DNA of 64,000 bases from Croceibacterium_B sp963783195 (GCA_963783195.1 CAWAMV010000003.1:186001-250000), one strand, 5' to 3'. Shown: positions 55,304 through 64,000, numbered from the stretch's first letter. Notes: a model not told the origin generated them from the sequence alone. Made by a program: numbers and translations.

Positions 55304-58300
55304 CAGGCGTCCTCCGCCGGGTGCAGCAGGTCGCCCGCCTCACGCTCTGCCGCCGTCTCGCCGAACCGTTCGTAGAGGATCGGCAACAGCACGAGAGTGA
55401 GGAGGGTGGCGCTTACCAGGCCGCCGATTACGACGATCGCAAGCGGCTTCTGTATCTCCGAACCCGGCCCCGTGGCGAACAGCAGCGGGACGAGGCCGAA
55501 GGCAGCGATGGAAGCCGTCATCAACACCGGTCGCAGCCTGCGCTCGGCGCCGCGCCGCACGGCCTCGGGAAGCGGCAGGCCCTCCTCGCGCAACTGGCGA
55601 AAGTACGTCACCATAACGAGGCCGTTGAGCACCGCGATGCCGAGCAGCGCGATGAAGCCAACCGATGCGGGCACCGAGAGGTATTCGCCAGACACAGCCA
55701 GAGCGATCATCCCGCCGACCATGGCGAAGGGAATGTTGGTCAGGATCAGCAGCGAAGCGCGGAGCGATCCCAGCGTGAAGTAGAGAATGGCGAAGATCAT
55801 CAGGATGGAGATCGGCAGCACGACCATCAGCCGGGCGCTGGCCCGCTGCTGGTTTTCGAACTGCCCGCCCCAGACCAGCCGGTAGCCCTGCGGCAGGGGC
55901 ACGTTTTCGGCGATGTCGGCCTTCGCCTCCTCGACGTAGCCGACGAGATCGCGGCCCGAGACGAAAGCCTGGATGAGCGCGAAGCGCGAGCCATTCTCGT
56001 GCTCCAGCTTTACCGGCCCCTCGATCCGCTCGACCCGGGCGACATCGCTGGCGCGGACGAGCTGGCCGCCGGGCGAACGATAGAGCTGATCGGCGTAGGC
56101 CTGCGGGGTAAGCGACCGGCCGCCGTCGGACCGGATGACGATCGGCACGCGGCGAATGCCGTCCGCCACGACCCCGGTGCGAACGCCTTCCACATCGGCG
56201 CGCATCATGTCCTGCAAGTCGCCGACCGGCATCCCGAGGCGGCCTGCGGCCACGCGGTCGATATCGAACTGCAGGTAGTCGACCTGGTCGTTGGCGACAG
56301 TCATCGCCTCGGAGGTACCTTCGATGCCCTGGAGCCGCGTCTGGATGCGCCCTGCCAAACGCGAAAGCTCCTGCAGGTCCGGGCCGAACAGCTTGATGGC
56401 GAGATCGCCGCGCGCGCCGGTGAGCATTTCCGATGTGCGCATTTCGATCGGCTGGGTGAAGCTCGGCTCGATTCCGGGAAAGCGCTGCATCACGCCGCGG
56501 ATCTGGTCGACCAGCCATTCCTTGTCGCGCACGCGCCATTCCTCACGCGGCTTGAGCTGGAGGAATCCATCGCTCTCGTTGAGCCCCATCGGATCGAGAC
56601 CGATCTCGTCGGAGCCGACACGCATGACGATGGCCTCGACCTCGGGCACCTGCGCCTTGATCGCCTTCTCGACCTTGAGATCGGCAGCGACCGAGTGTTC
56701 GAGCGAGACGGTCGGCAGCTTGGTCAACTGCATGACGATCGAGCCCTCGTCCATCGTCGGCAGGAAGGTCTTGCCGGTCGCGGCGTAGGCGAAACCGGTC
56801 GAGAGCAGCGCGACGCCCGCGACCGTAAAGACGAGCTTCTTGCGGCCGAATGCACCTTCCAGCAGTCGAGCGTAGCGGGGAGAGACCTGGCGCATAAGCC
56901 ACGGCTCGTGGTGGCCGCCTTTCACCTTGAGCAGGAAATACGCGAGAACCGGGATCAGCGTCAGCGACAGCAGCAGGGCGGACAGCAGCGCGAGGATGAT
57001 CGTCTTCGCGACCGGGGCGAACAGCTTGCCCTCCAGCCCCTGCAACGTCAGCAACGGCAGGAAGACCAGCGCGATGATCGCCATGCCGGACGCAACGGGC
57101 TTGGCCACTTCGGCCGTGGCGACGAAGATCGAGTGCAGCTTGCCCGCGCGAGCGTGCTTCTCGTCCGACAGCCGTTCGACGACGTTCTCCACCACCACGA
57201 CCGCCCCGTCGACCAGCATGCCGACCGCGATGGCGAGACCTCCCAGGCTCATCAGATTGGCCGTGAGGCCGATCGAACGCATGAAGATGAAGGTCAGCAG
57301 GGCCGCCATTGGCAGGGCCAGCGCGACGATCAGCGAGGCTCTCAGGTCGCCGAGAAACAGCAGCAACAGGATGACGACCAGCACGGTCGCTTCCAGCAGC
57401 GCTTCCTCCACGGTGCCGACTGCGCGACTGATGAGTTCCGAGCGGTCATAGAAGACCTTGACAGACATGCCTTCGGGCAGGCTCGGGGCGATCTCCTCGA
57501 GACGGGCTTTGACGCCGTCGACGACCTTGCTCGCATCGGCACCGCGCAAGCCGATGACCAGCCCTTCGACCGCTTCGCCGGTGCCGTTCTGGGTCACCGC
57601 GCCGTAGCGCGTAAGGCTCCCGGTTCTCACCTGCGCGACGTCACCCACCCGCACGGCCGTGCCACCCTGGGAGTGAACCACCGTATTGGCGAGATCGTCC
57701 AGGGTGCGAATCGCGCCGGTCGAGCGCACGATCAATGCTTCTTCCCCGGTCACCAGCCGCCCTGCACCGTCGTTGCGGTTGCTTGCATCGATCGCCGTCG
57801 CGAGATCCGCGGTGCTCAGGCCCGCAGCGGCCAGCGCGGCGTTGTCGGGGGCGACTTCGAAGGTTTCGACGTAACCGCCCAGCGCGTTAACGTCCGCCAC
57901 GCCCGGCACGGTGCGCAGCGCGGGACGCACGATCCAGTCGAGCGCGCGACGTTTCTCGGCGAGCGACTGCGGTCCCTCGAGCGTGAACATGTACATGTCC
58001 GACAATGGCGTGCTGATCGGCGCCATGCCCCCGCTGACGGTCGCCGGCAGGTCGCCCATGACCGAGTTGAGCCGTTCGGCGACCTGGTTGCGCGCCCAGT
58101 AGATGTCGGTCCCGTCGGCGAAGTCGATCGTGACGTCGGCGATGGCGTACTTGGCGACCGAGCGCAGCACGCTCTGATCGGGGATGCCGAGCATTTCCAT
58201 CTCGATCGGCGTGATGACCCGGCTTTCAACCTCCTCGGGCGTCATGCCCGGGGCCTTGAGGATGATCTTAACCTGGGTGGAACTGATGTCGGGAAAGGCG

Positions 58301-58410
58301 TCGATCGGCAGGTTGACGAACGACCACACGCCGATACCCGCCAGCAGCGTGGCCAGGCCGAGGACGGCCAGACGCAGCGCGAGGGCCTTTTCGACGAGGG
58401 TTCGCAGCAT
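55303..58410 (-). CDS. Heavy-metal RND efflux transporter (CusA/CzcA family)
   Basis: A 1035-residue inner-membrane RND pump. It has twelve helices and two large periplasmic loops. HME signatures are PDISSTQVKIILKAPGMTPE, GMAPISTPLSDMYMFTLEGP and FLPTMDEGSIVMQLTKLPTV. The proton-relay helix reads AIAVGMLVDGAVVVVENV, with the central Asp present but the DFG-type Asp of Zn/Co/Cd pumps replaced by an AVG. That is closer to Cu/Ag-type pumps, but the metal cannot be assigned with confidence. It lies between the adaptor and TolC genes. Confidence 0.93.
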   Translation of the reverse strand: MLRTLVEKALALRLAVLGLATLLAGIGVWSFVNLPIDAFPDISSTQVKIILKAPGMTPEEVESRVITPIEMEMLGIPDQSVLRSVAKYAIADVTIDFADGTDIYWARNQVAERLNSVMGDLPATVSGGMAPISTPLSDMYMFTLEGPQSLAEKRRALDWIVRPALRTVPGVADVNALGGYVETFEVAPDNAALAAAGLSTADLATAIDASNRNDGAGRLVTGEEALIVRSTGAIRTLDDLANTVVHSQGGTAVRVGDVAQVRTGSLTRYGAVTQNGTGEAVEGLVIGLRGADASKVVDGVKARLEEIAPSLPEGMSVKVFYDRSELISRAVGTVEEALLEATVLVVILLLLFLGDLRASLIVALALPMAALLTFIFMRSIGLTANLMSLGGLAIAVGMLVDGAVVVVENVVERLSDEKHARAGKLHSIFVATAEVAKPVASGMAIIALVFLPLLTLQGLEGKLFAPVAKTIILALLSALLLSLTLIPVLAYFLLKVKGGHHEPWLMRQVSPRYARLLEGAFGRKKLVFTVAGVALLSTGFAYAATGKTFLPTMDEGSIVMQLTKLPTVSLEHSVAADLKVEKAIKAQVPEVEAIVMRVGSDEIGLDPMGLNESDGFLQLKPREEWRVRDKEWLVDQIRGVMQRFPGIEPSFTQPIEMRTSEMLTGARGDLAIKLFGPDLQELSRLAGRIQTRLQGIEGTSEAMTVANDQVDYLQFDIDRVAAGRLGMPVGDLQDMMRADVEGVRTGVVADGIRRVPIVIRSDGGRSLTPQAYADQLYRSPGGQLVRASDVARVERIEGPVKLEHENGSRFALIQAFVSGRDLVGYVEEAKADIAENVPLPQGYRLVWGGQFENQQRASARLMVVLPISILMIFAILYFTLGSLRASLLILTNIPFAMVGGMIALAVSGEYLSVPASVGFIALLGIAVLNGLVMVTYFRQLREEGLPLPEAVRRGAERRLRPVLMTASIAAFGLVPLLFATGPGSEIQKPLAIVVIGGLVSATLLTLVLLPILYERFGETAAEREAGDLLHPAEDA

Positions 58411-58418
58411 CGGCCTGG

Positions 58419-59483
58419 CTATTCCGCTGCCAGCGCCTTGAGCTCGGGCAGGCTGCTGGTGGCAACCTGTTCTCCCGGCTTGAGCCCTGCGGTCAGCACT
58501 GCCTCGTCGCCCGCGGTGGCGGCCACCGTCACCGGGCGCGGCTTGAACGTCTTGCCCTGGCGCACGAAAACCACGTTCTTCCCACCCATCTGCACGACCG
58601 CACCCGCCGGAACGGCCACCCCGGCACGGGCCCCCATGTCCTTGATCGCCACGCTGACGTTGCGACCCGCGACGATACCCGGCGCGGCGCCGATGCTGGC
58701 CTTGGCCATGACCGAGCGGGTCTGCGGGTCGATCGATGGCGCGACCGAGAGAATTTTCCCGCCCACCGGTGAAGCGCCTTCTGCGCCTGAAAGGTCGACA
58801 TCGACTGCCATGCCCGGGCGAACCTGTCCCGCCAGCCGCTCCGGCAATTGCAGGTCGAGGCGATAGGCCGCCGTGTTCTCGATCACGAAGGGTGCTGTCA
58901 TGCCGTCGACCGGGCCGCCTGTTTCGACCGCCACATGGGCCACGCGCCCGCCGATCGGCGCCCGCAGGGTCATCAGCCCGTCGGGACCGACGCCGGACAT
59001 GACCGAAAGCCGCCGCCCCTCGGCCACCGAGGCGCGAGCGGCACGAAGCTGCGCGGCGGCCTCGTCTGCGCGAGCCTGCGCCACGATGCCTTCGGAGGCG
59101 AGCTGCGCGAGACGCTCGGCACGGCCTTGCGCGACTCCCAGTTCGGCCTGCGCGCGTACAAGATCGCCGCTGACCTGGACCGGCTCGGCCGAGCGGACGA
59201 CGGCGAGTGGCTGGCCTTGGCGAACTGCCTCGCCTTCGATCACGAAGATGCGCAGCACCGCGCCGGGGTAGGCAGAAGTCACGGCGACCCGCGCATCCGG
59301 CGGAAGGGTGACTGTCCCGGGCACTACGGCCAGCGGGATGCCGTCGGCAGCCTTGGCCGTGGCAGTCGTGATCTCCAGGCCGGCGAGCGGATCGGTATCG
59401 GCCCCAATGGCATCACCCTCGCCGCCCGCGGAGCAGGCGCCGAGCAGCAGGGCCAGGGCAATCGAGGTGGCGCGAACATGCAT
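58419..59483 (-). CDS. RND periplasmic adaptor (CusB/CzcB family), lipoprotein
   Basis: A 354-residue membrane fusion protein. The lipobox LLLGAC near residue 17 implies lipidation, with a mature N-terminus CSAGGEGD. The family layout of barrel-sandwich and hairpin domains appears in VVRSAEPVQVSGDLVRAQAE and a coiled-coil around AQGRAERLAQLASEG. The C-terminus ends in the typical VVFVRQGKTFKPRPVTVAAT. No CusF-like metallochaperone is nearby. It is the first gene of the operon and is divergent from the response regulator. Confidence 0.9.
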   Translation of the reverse strand: MHVRATSIALALLLGACSAGGEGDAIGADTDPLAGLEITTATAKAADGIPLAVVPGTVTLPPDARVAVTSAYPGAVLRIFVIEGEAVRQGQPLAVVRSAEPVQVSGDLVRAQAELGVAQGRAERLAQLASEGIVAQARADEAAAQLRAARASVAEGRRLSVMSGVGPDGLMTLRAPIGGRVAHVAVETGGPVDGMTAPFVIENTAAYRLDLQLPERLAGQVRPGMAVDVDLSGAEGASPVGGKILSVAPSIDPQTRSVMAKASIGAAPGIVAGRNVSVAIKDMGARAGVAVPAGAVVQMGGKNVVFVRQGKTFKPRPVTVAATAGDEAVLTAGLKPGEQVATSSLPELKALAAE

Positions 59484-59506
59484 GAACGTCCGATTGCCGC
59501 ACGAAG

Positions 59507-59549
59507 CTGACAGCAACTTGTCAGTTTGGCAGCTTGTTGTCAGTTTGGC
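59507..59549. promoter_or_regulatory. Palindrome and direct repeats between efflux operon and response regulator
   Basis: TGACA (59508-59512) and TGTCA (59519-59523) form an inverted repeat with 6 nt between, extended to CTGACA/TGTCAG. The 13-mer TTGTCAGTTTGGC also occurs at 59518-59530 and 59537-59549, a 19-bp period. The site lies between the divergent adaptor and regulator starts. The TGACA...TGTCA form resembles CusR/CopR-type metal boxes, which usually have 4 nt between. It is the best candidate binding site for the regulator encoded next to it. Confidence 0.6.
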
Positions 59550-59599
59550 CGTGCATTGAAGCGGTCGACCCTGCCCGCTGCTGACGATTGTGACCTGCC

Positions 59600-60256
59600 G
59601 TGCGCCTGCTGCTTGTCGAAGATGATCCGGAACTGGGCCGCCGTCTGTCGGAACGGCTGCGCGACGCGTCCTATGCGGTCGATCTGGCGACGAGCCGGGC
59701 CGAAGCGGAGGACTGGCCCGACCTCGACAAGATGGCCGCGGTGATCCTCGATCTCGGCCTGCCGGACGGCGACGGGATCGAAGTCCTGCGCCACTGGCGC
59801 ACCGAGGGGGTGCAGTGCCCCATCCTCATCCTCACCGCGCGCGGCAGCTGGCAGGACAAGGTCGAAGGACTCAATGCCGGAGCCGACGACTTCGTCGTCA
59901 AGCCAGTTCGCTTCGAGGAGCTGCAGGCGCGGCTCAATGCGCTGTTCCGTCGTCAGGCCGGAACCCGCAACCTCGCCCTGCAGGTCGGCGACCTCACGCT
60001 CGACCCGCAGTTGCACCGCGTCGAGCAGGACGGCAGGCCGCTGTCGCTCAGCAAGCAGGAGTTTCGCCTGCTGCACTTGTTCATGCGCCGCGCGGGGCAA
60101 GTCCTGAGCCAGGAAGACGTTCTCGAACACCTCTACGATCTCGAGGCCGAGCGCGAGCGCAATACGATCGAGGTTCTGGTCGGCCGCCTGCGGCGCAAGA
60201 TCGGGCGCGAGCGCATCACCACGCTACGCGGCTTCGGCTACCGGCTGGAAAAGTAG
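59600..60256 (+). CDS. OmpR/PhoB-family response regulator
   Basis: A 218-residue regulator. The receiver domain has the acidic pocket (Glu7-Asp8-Asp9), phospho-acceptor Asp51 (VILDLGLPDGDG) and Lys101 (FVVKPVRF). The winged-helix domain (about 130-218) ends with NTIEVLVGRLRRKIGRERI and LRGFGYRLEK. It pairs with the adjacent sensor kinase. It is divergent from the metal efflux operon and probably controls it. The GTG start at 59600 is the only reasonable one; the kinase follows immediately (GTG at 60257). Confidence 0.93.
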   Translation: MRLLLVEDDPELGRRLSERLRDASYAVDLATSRAEAEDWPDLDKMAAVILDLGLPDGDGIEVLRHWRTEGVQCPILILTARGSWQDKVEGLNAGADDFVVKPVRFEELQARLNALFRRQAGTRNLALQVGDLTLDPQLHRVEQDGRPLSLSKQEFRLLHLFMRRAGQVLSQEDVLEHLYDLEAERERNTIEVLVGRLRRKIGRERITTLRGFGYRLEK

Positions 60257-61612
60257 GTGCAGCTTCCCAATCTCGCCAACAGCCTGCGAGTCCGCGTCCT
60301 GCTGGCAGTGCTCCTCTGGGTCGCGATCGGCATCGCGGCGATCTGGTTTTCGGCGACGAGCGTCTTTACCCGCCACGTGGAGCAAAGCTTTCACGACGAA
60401 CTCGACGTGCACGTTCGCGAACTGGCGCGTCTCACCCGGGTGGAAGGCGGGATGGCGCTGCTTGACCGGCCGCTTTCCGACCCGCGGTACGAAGAGCCCC
60501 TCTCGGGCTACTATTGGCAGGTCGACGTCGAAGGAGGCCCGCCTCTGCGCTCGGAATCAATGACCCGCGGCGCACTCGACAATGCGGTGGCGCACAGCGG
60601 AACGATCCGTCACCAGGTGGCGTCCGGTCCGACCGGGCCCGCGATCGTATACGGTTTCGACAAGATCCTGCCCGACGGCCGCCACGTTCACTTCGTCATC
60701 GCCACGGACCAGGGCGAGCTCGACGACGTGGTCGATGGCTTCACGCACGAACTCACGTTCTGGCTGCTGGCTCTCGGCGCCCTGCTGCTGGCGACCGGCG
60801 CGGCCTTTGTCAGCTTCGGGCTGCGCCCTCTCGACAGGCTCGGCACCGCGTTCTCACGCCTGCGCAGCGGCAAGTCCGACCGGCTGGAGGGAAACTGGCC
60901 GAGCGAAATCGCCCCGCTGGCGAACGATCTCAATGATTACATCCGGCAGACCGGCGATCTGATCGCGCGGGCACGGGTCCAGGCCGGCAACCTCGCCCAC
61001 TCGCTGCGTACTCCGCTGGCCATCATCACCGACGAGGCGGAGCGACTGGCCGACAGCGACAGGACTGCCGCGGCGAGCGGCACCCTTCTCGAGCAGGCGA
61101 ACGCAATGAGTCGGCAGATCGATTTCCAGCTGGCACGGGCCCGCTCTTCGGCCGGCGCCTACACGCCCGGGACCGTCAGCGAACTGCCCGAACTTCTCGT
61201 GCCGATCGTGAGCGCAATGCGGCGCATGCACCCCGAGGTCGATTTCTCCATCGATGGACCGCGCGGCGATACGGTCCGGCTGGCAGTCGATCCGGTCGAC
61301 CTTGCCGAGCTGCTGTCCAACCTCATCGACAACGCCGGGAAGTGGGCCGCGAGCGAAGTCGCAGTCCGCATCATCGCCGATGCTGCGGGTGCGAGGGTAG
61401 AGATCGTCGACGATGGTCCCGGCATGACGCCGGACCAGATCGCCGCGGCCTTCACGATCGGCACCCGGTTCGATCTGGAGAAGCCGGGCAGCGGATTGGG
61501 GCTCGCGATCGCCGCGGAAATCGCCGGCAGCATCGGCGCCCGGCTCGAAATCGAACAGCTGGACCGCGGCCTGCTGGCGCGGGTCAGCTTCGACCGGGCG
61601 AGCGCCGGCTAA
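60257..61612 (+). CDS. Two-component sensor histidine kinase
   Basis: A 451-residue kinase with an N-terminal helix (about 13-35), a periplasmic sensor of about 130 residues and a second helix near 165-187. HAMP and DHp regions follow. The phospho-His is about residue 248 in NLAHSLRTPLAIITDEAE. The ATPase shows the N box LSNLIDNAGKWAASE, G1 VDDGPGMTP and G2 KPGSGLGLAIAAEI. The signal is unknown, though location opposite the efflux operon suggests a metal ion. The GTG start abuts the regulator stop with no gap. Confidence 0.92.
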   Translation: MQLPNLANSLRVRVLLAVLLWVAIGIAAIWFSATSVFTRHVEQSFHDELDVHVRELARLTRVEGGMALLDRPLSDPRYEEPLSGYYWQVDVEGGPPLRSESMTRGALDNAVAHSGTIRHQVASGPTGPAIVYGFDKILPDGRHVHFVIATDQGELDDVVDGFTHELTFWLLALGALLLATGAAFVSFGLRPLDRLGTAFSRLRSGKSDRLEGNWPSEIAPLANDLNDYIRQTGDLIARARVQAGNLAHSLRTPLAIITDEAERLADSDRTAAASGTLLEQANAMSRQIDFQLARARSSAGAYTPGTVSELPELLVPIVSAMRRMHPEVDFSIDGPRGDTVRLAVDPVDLAELLSNLIDNAGKWAASEVAVRIIADAAGARVEIVDDGPGMTPDQIAAAFTIGTRFDLEKPGSGLGLAIAAEIAGSIGARLEIEQLDRGLLARVSFDRASAG

Positions 61613-61617
61613 CCGCG

Positions 61618-63714
61618 CTACTTCCCGTTCATTCCCAGCACGTATCCCGTCACCGCGCGATATTCCGGATCGCTCAGGCTGCCGCCCGCGCCCGGCGGCA
61701 TTGCCGCCTTGATGTAGGCGAAGAGCGCGTTGGAGCTGCTGTCCTTCCAGTTGGCCATGAAGGCCGCACCCTTGAGCGGAGGGATGCCGGCGCCACCCTG
61801 CATTCCCGGGCCATGGCAACTGCCGCAGTGTTCGACGTAGACGGCCTGGCCGTTGGCAGCTCCGGCTGCCGCCACGGGGCCGGAAGCGGGCTTGGGCGGA
61901 TCGACCTCGATCGGCGCGGCCCGGGCGTCGACCGGCTCGCGGTAAGGGCCCGCACGGCCGATTCCGGCATCGGGCAGCGCGAAGACGAACAAGGTGCCCT
62001 GCGTGCCCTTCTGGATTTCCGGCGTGAAGCTGTCGCCCAGCCAGAAGCCGGTCGAAACGGCGACGTACTGGTGCCCCCCGGTGCTGAAGGTGATCGGATA
62101 ACCGGTGACGGCCGAGCCCAGATTCATCTCCCACAGGATCTTGCCGTCGCGCTGGTCCATCGCGCGGAAGCGGCCAGCGGAATCGCCGCCGAACAGCAGG
62201 CCCCCGCCGGTCGTCAGCAGCGACTGCATTCCCGCGCGGATCGACCAGTTCCAGCGCGTCTTGCCGGTCACCGCATCGATAGCGTGGATCACGCCCAGCT
62301 TCTTGTCGGCTTCGGGCGGGATGAAGATCTTGGATGCGACCGAGTAACCCGGGTTGCTCCAGTCCGGCTCGACTGCGCTGACCGTCTCGCACAGGTTCTG
62401 TTCGGGGAAGTACATCGTCTTGGTCAGCGGGCTGTAGGCCGGCGCCTGGTAATTCGCCCCGCCCGTGCTCGAGGGGCACACGTAGAGCTCCTTGCCCAGT
62501 TCGGTGAACACGGTCGCCGGGTTGACCGTGACCTTGCCCGTCTTGCCGTCAATTGACTGGACGACGTTCTGCTGCACGGTCGGCCGGGCCCAGAGAAACT
62601 CTCCGGTGGTGCGGTCGAGGGTGTAGACGATGCCGGTCTTGCCGGGAACGCCGGTGACGACCTTGTAAATCTTCTTCCGGTCGATCTTCGGATTGATCCA
62701 GGTCACCTCCTTGGGATCGGGCGCGACCTGTTCGTCGAGCAGGATGCGCGGGAACGGATGATCGAGGTCCCAGTGATCGACCACGTGCTGATAGTGCCAG
62801 ACGATCTTTCCCGTGCGCACGTCGAGCGCCAGCGTCGAGTTGTGATAGAGGTAGGTGTACTCGTTGCCCGCCAGCAGGAACTTGGGCGCGGGCGTGCTGA
62901 CCGAAGTGCCCATGTAGAGCAGGTGCAGTTCGGGATCGTAGCTGGCATTCATCCACGCGCCGACCTGCATGCGCTTTTCGAGCGGTAATCCGCCCCAGGT
63001 CCTGTCGTTGGGATCATCGCCCCGCGCGATCGTGCTGGTGCGCCAGACTTCCTTGCCGGTCTTTGCATCGTGCGCGGTAATGACGCAGGCGTCGGGCCCG
63101 CCCTCCGGCTCGCAGCTGCGCCCGGTAATCGCGAGGCCCTCGGCAATGATCGGGCCGCTGCTCTGCTTGGCGCCCTTCTTGTAATCGAGGATCTTGGTGT
63201 CCCACGCCAGCTTTCCGGTCAGCGCATTGACCGCGTAGATGTGATCGTCGGACCCGCGGGCGATGATCAGGTCGCCGTAGATCCCGAGGTTGCGGTTGGT
63301 ATCGGGGAAAGTGAGGAACTGGCCCATGTCCTTGGGCAGCGAGCGCTTGTGCGTCCACAACACGTCGCCCGAGGCGGCATCGAGCGCGGTGATCATGTCG
63401 CTCGGCCCGGGAAAGTACATCCGCCCGTCGTGGACCAGCGGCGTGCCTTCCTGGTGCCCTGGCTCGAGCGGGCGAACCCAGACGAGGCGAAGCTGGTCGA
63501 CATTGCCGGTGGTTACCTGGTCGAGCGGGGAATAGCCCCAGCTGTCGAGCGTGCGGCGCCAGCTGAGCCAGTCGGCCGGATCGGGATTCTGAATCATCGC
63601 ATCGGTCACAGGGACGAAGTCCGCTTGGCTCGACGCCTGCTGCGCCTGCGCCAGTCCCGTACACCCCAGCGCCAGAGCCGCTGCCGCGCGTGCCGGCCAT
63701 CCCCACATCGTCAT
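61618..63714 (-). CDS. PQQ-dependent quinohemoprotein dehydrogenase with C-terminal cytochrome c
   Basis: A 698-residue periplasmic enzyme. A signal peptide (about 1-24, AAALALGCTGLAQAQ) precedes an eight-bladed PQQ propeller with repeated W-motifs (DAASGDVLWTHK, NALTGKLAWDT, DVRTGKIVWHYQ, DQRDGKILWEM). A C-terminal cytochrome c domain has CGSCH at about 630-634. It likely oxidises an alcohol or aldehyde and passes electrons to heme. The adjacent-cysteine pair that many PQQ alcohol dehydrogenases carry is not seen in the corresponding segment. It is convergent with the sensor kinase gene. Confidence 0.88.
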   Translation of the reverse strand: MTMWGWPARAAAALALGCTGLAQAQQASSQADFVPVTDAMIQNPDPADWLSWRRTLDSWGYSPLDQVTTGNVDQLRLVWVRPLEPGHQEGTPLVHDGRMYFPGPSDMITALDAASGDVLWTHKRSLPKDMGQFLTFPDTNRNLGIYGDLIIARGSDDHIYAVNALTGKLAWDTKILDYKKGAKQSSGPIIAEGLAITGRSCEPEGGPDACVITAHDAKTGKEVWRTSTIARGDDPNDRTWGGLPLEKRMQVGAWMNASYDPELHLLYMGTSVSTPAPKFLLAGNEYTYLYHNSTLALDVRTGKIVWHYQHVVDHWDLDHPFPRILLDEQVAPDPKEVTWINPKIDRKKIYKVVTGVPGKTGIVYTLDRTTGEFLWARPTVQQNVVQSIDGKTGKVTVNPATVFTELGKELYVCPSSTGGANYQAPAYSPLTKTMYFPEQNLCETVSAVEPDWSNPGYSVASKIFIPPEADKKLGVIHAIDAVTGKTRWNWSIRAGMQSLLTTGGGLLFGGDSAGRFRAMDQRDGKILWEMNLGSAVTGYPITFSTGGHQYVAVSTGFWLGDSFTPEIQKGTQGTLFVFALPDAGIGRAGPYREPVDARAAPIEVDPPKPASGPVAAAGAANGQAVYVEHCGSCHGPGMQGGAGIPPLKGAAFMANWKDSSSNALFAYIKAAMPPGAGGSLSDPEYRAVTGYVLGMNGK

Positions 63715-63880
63715 TCGCCTGCTCTCCCTCAGGTTTGAGAGAGGACGTTAGCAGGGTTTGCCGCCCCTTCCAGTGGGCAGATCAGGCTAGTTGCCGCTGG
63801 CGATGGACCGGATCGACCGACGCGCCGAACAAGCAGGCGCTCTGGGATTTCCGCGCGCTCGTTCCTCCGCCGACCGGCTT

Positions 63881-64000
63881 CAGCCTTCGCCTTCGCCGGC
63901 GGGCTTGCTTTGCAGCTGGACGTAGTTAGGCAGGCCCATCCGTTCGATCATGTCGAACTGGGTTTCGAGGAAGTCGACGTGATCTTCCTCGTTCTCGAGG
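63881..64000 (-). CDS. bfr: Bacterioferritin, C-terminal fragment
   Basis: Only the last 39 codons are in the window; the gene continues beyond the right edge. The visible end reads LENEEDHVDFLETQFDMIER and then MGLPNYVQLQSKPAGEG, the classical bacterioferritin C-terminus with the iron-site ExxxH remnant (EEDH) of helix D. The protein stores iron in the cytoplasm as a heme-bound 24-mer. The TGA lies at 63881-63883. The 166 nt separating it from the PQQ dehydrogenase hold that gene's promoter and no other gene I can support. Confidence 0.85.

Noticed and set aside
55222..58866. Very long plus-strand open frame opposite the RND pump
   Set aside because: It is the antisense shadow of the efflux transporter gene; its composition (Arg/Asp/His-rich, no domains) is typical of GC-rich antisense frames.
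63690..63929. 79-codon plus-strand frame near the right edge
   Set aside because: It overlaps the PQQ dehydrogenase start and the bacterioferritin end, with no ribosome site and a composition typical of a shadow frame.

Overview
The window is a high-GC, densely packed stretch of alphaproteobacterial chromosome. It most likely comes from the Sphingomonadales (Erythrobacteraceae/Sphingomonadaceae type). Pointers are ChpT, an RpoH sigma-32, ATP12, DUF4153, DUF3297, a TorF-type porin, the TIGR02186/TauE pair, PPP-type phosphatase, HerA-like ATPase and an Mla-type MCE operon with a lipoprotein instead of MlaC. No prophage, integrase, insertion sequence or CRISPR array is visible. The paired NhaA and NhaD antiporters fit a marine or salt-exposed life, but that is inference.

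Layout. 1-3343 (minus): gatC-gatA-gatB followed by the first codons of trmL. 3380-6019 (minus): a DUF4153 membrane protein, an FKBP isomerase and rpsU. 6230-11077 (plus): a seven-gene chain (crcB, pseudouridine synthase, PaiB-like protein, HAD phosphatase, small membrane protein, ATP12, threonine aldolase) in which nearly every stop overlaps the next start. 11078-15243 (minus): a quinone reductase and the operon mlaE-mlaF-mlaD-lipoprotein. 15361-21326: valS, queE, a methyltransferase and a MATE exporter. 21333-27389 (minus): HerA-like ATPase, TauE/TIGR02186, and a membrane glycosyltransferase with a beta-rich partner resembling the NfrB/NfrA pair. 27511-32163: nhaA and nhaD facing each other, a VOC protein, a SIMPL protein and a TorF-type porin. 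32448-36184: a PPP phosphatase, the RNase P RNA gene, an AmpD-like amidase, chpT and rluD. 36303-43178: rpoH, an MFS transporter, mtgA, a CDF metal exporter, a GFA protein, a DUF1648 protein, clpX and clpP. 43408-49335: two related TonB-dependent receptors flanking a secreted peptide-amidase-like enzyme. 49408-54069: tig, tRNA-Leu(UAG), small proteins, a CHAP protein and der. 54080-61612: a heavy-metal RND tripartite efflux operon divergent from its two-component regulator. 61618-64000: a PQQ quinohemoprotein and the end of a bacterioferritin gene.

How genes work together. GatCAB and ValS serve translation; rpsU, tig and the RNase P RNA serve ribosome function, nascent chain folding and tRNA maturation. 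RpoH is encoded about 6 kb from clpP, and clpP has a good RpoH-type promoter, so the heat-shock regulon is represented at both ends. MlaEFD plus the lipoprotein forms an inner-membrane phospholipid-transport machine. The cus/czc-like efflux operon and its regulator share a 116-bp divergent control region with a palindrome and direct repeats.

Sequence quality caveat. At least four loci (small membrane protein/ATP12, the first TonB receptor, the trigger factor tail and possibly the start of der) show one-base frame breaks. Each is repaired by a single inserted or removed base, and the repaired frames restore conserved C-termini, stop overlaps or terminator placement. They look more like indel errors than decayed genes, but this cannot be settled from sequence alone.
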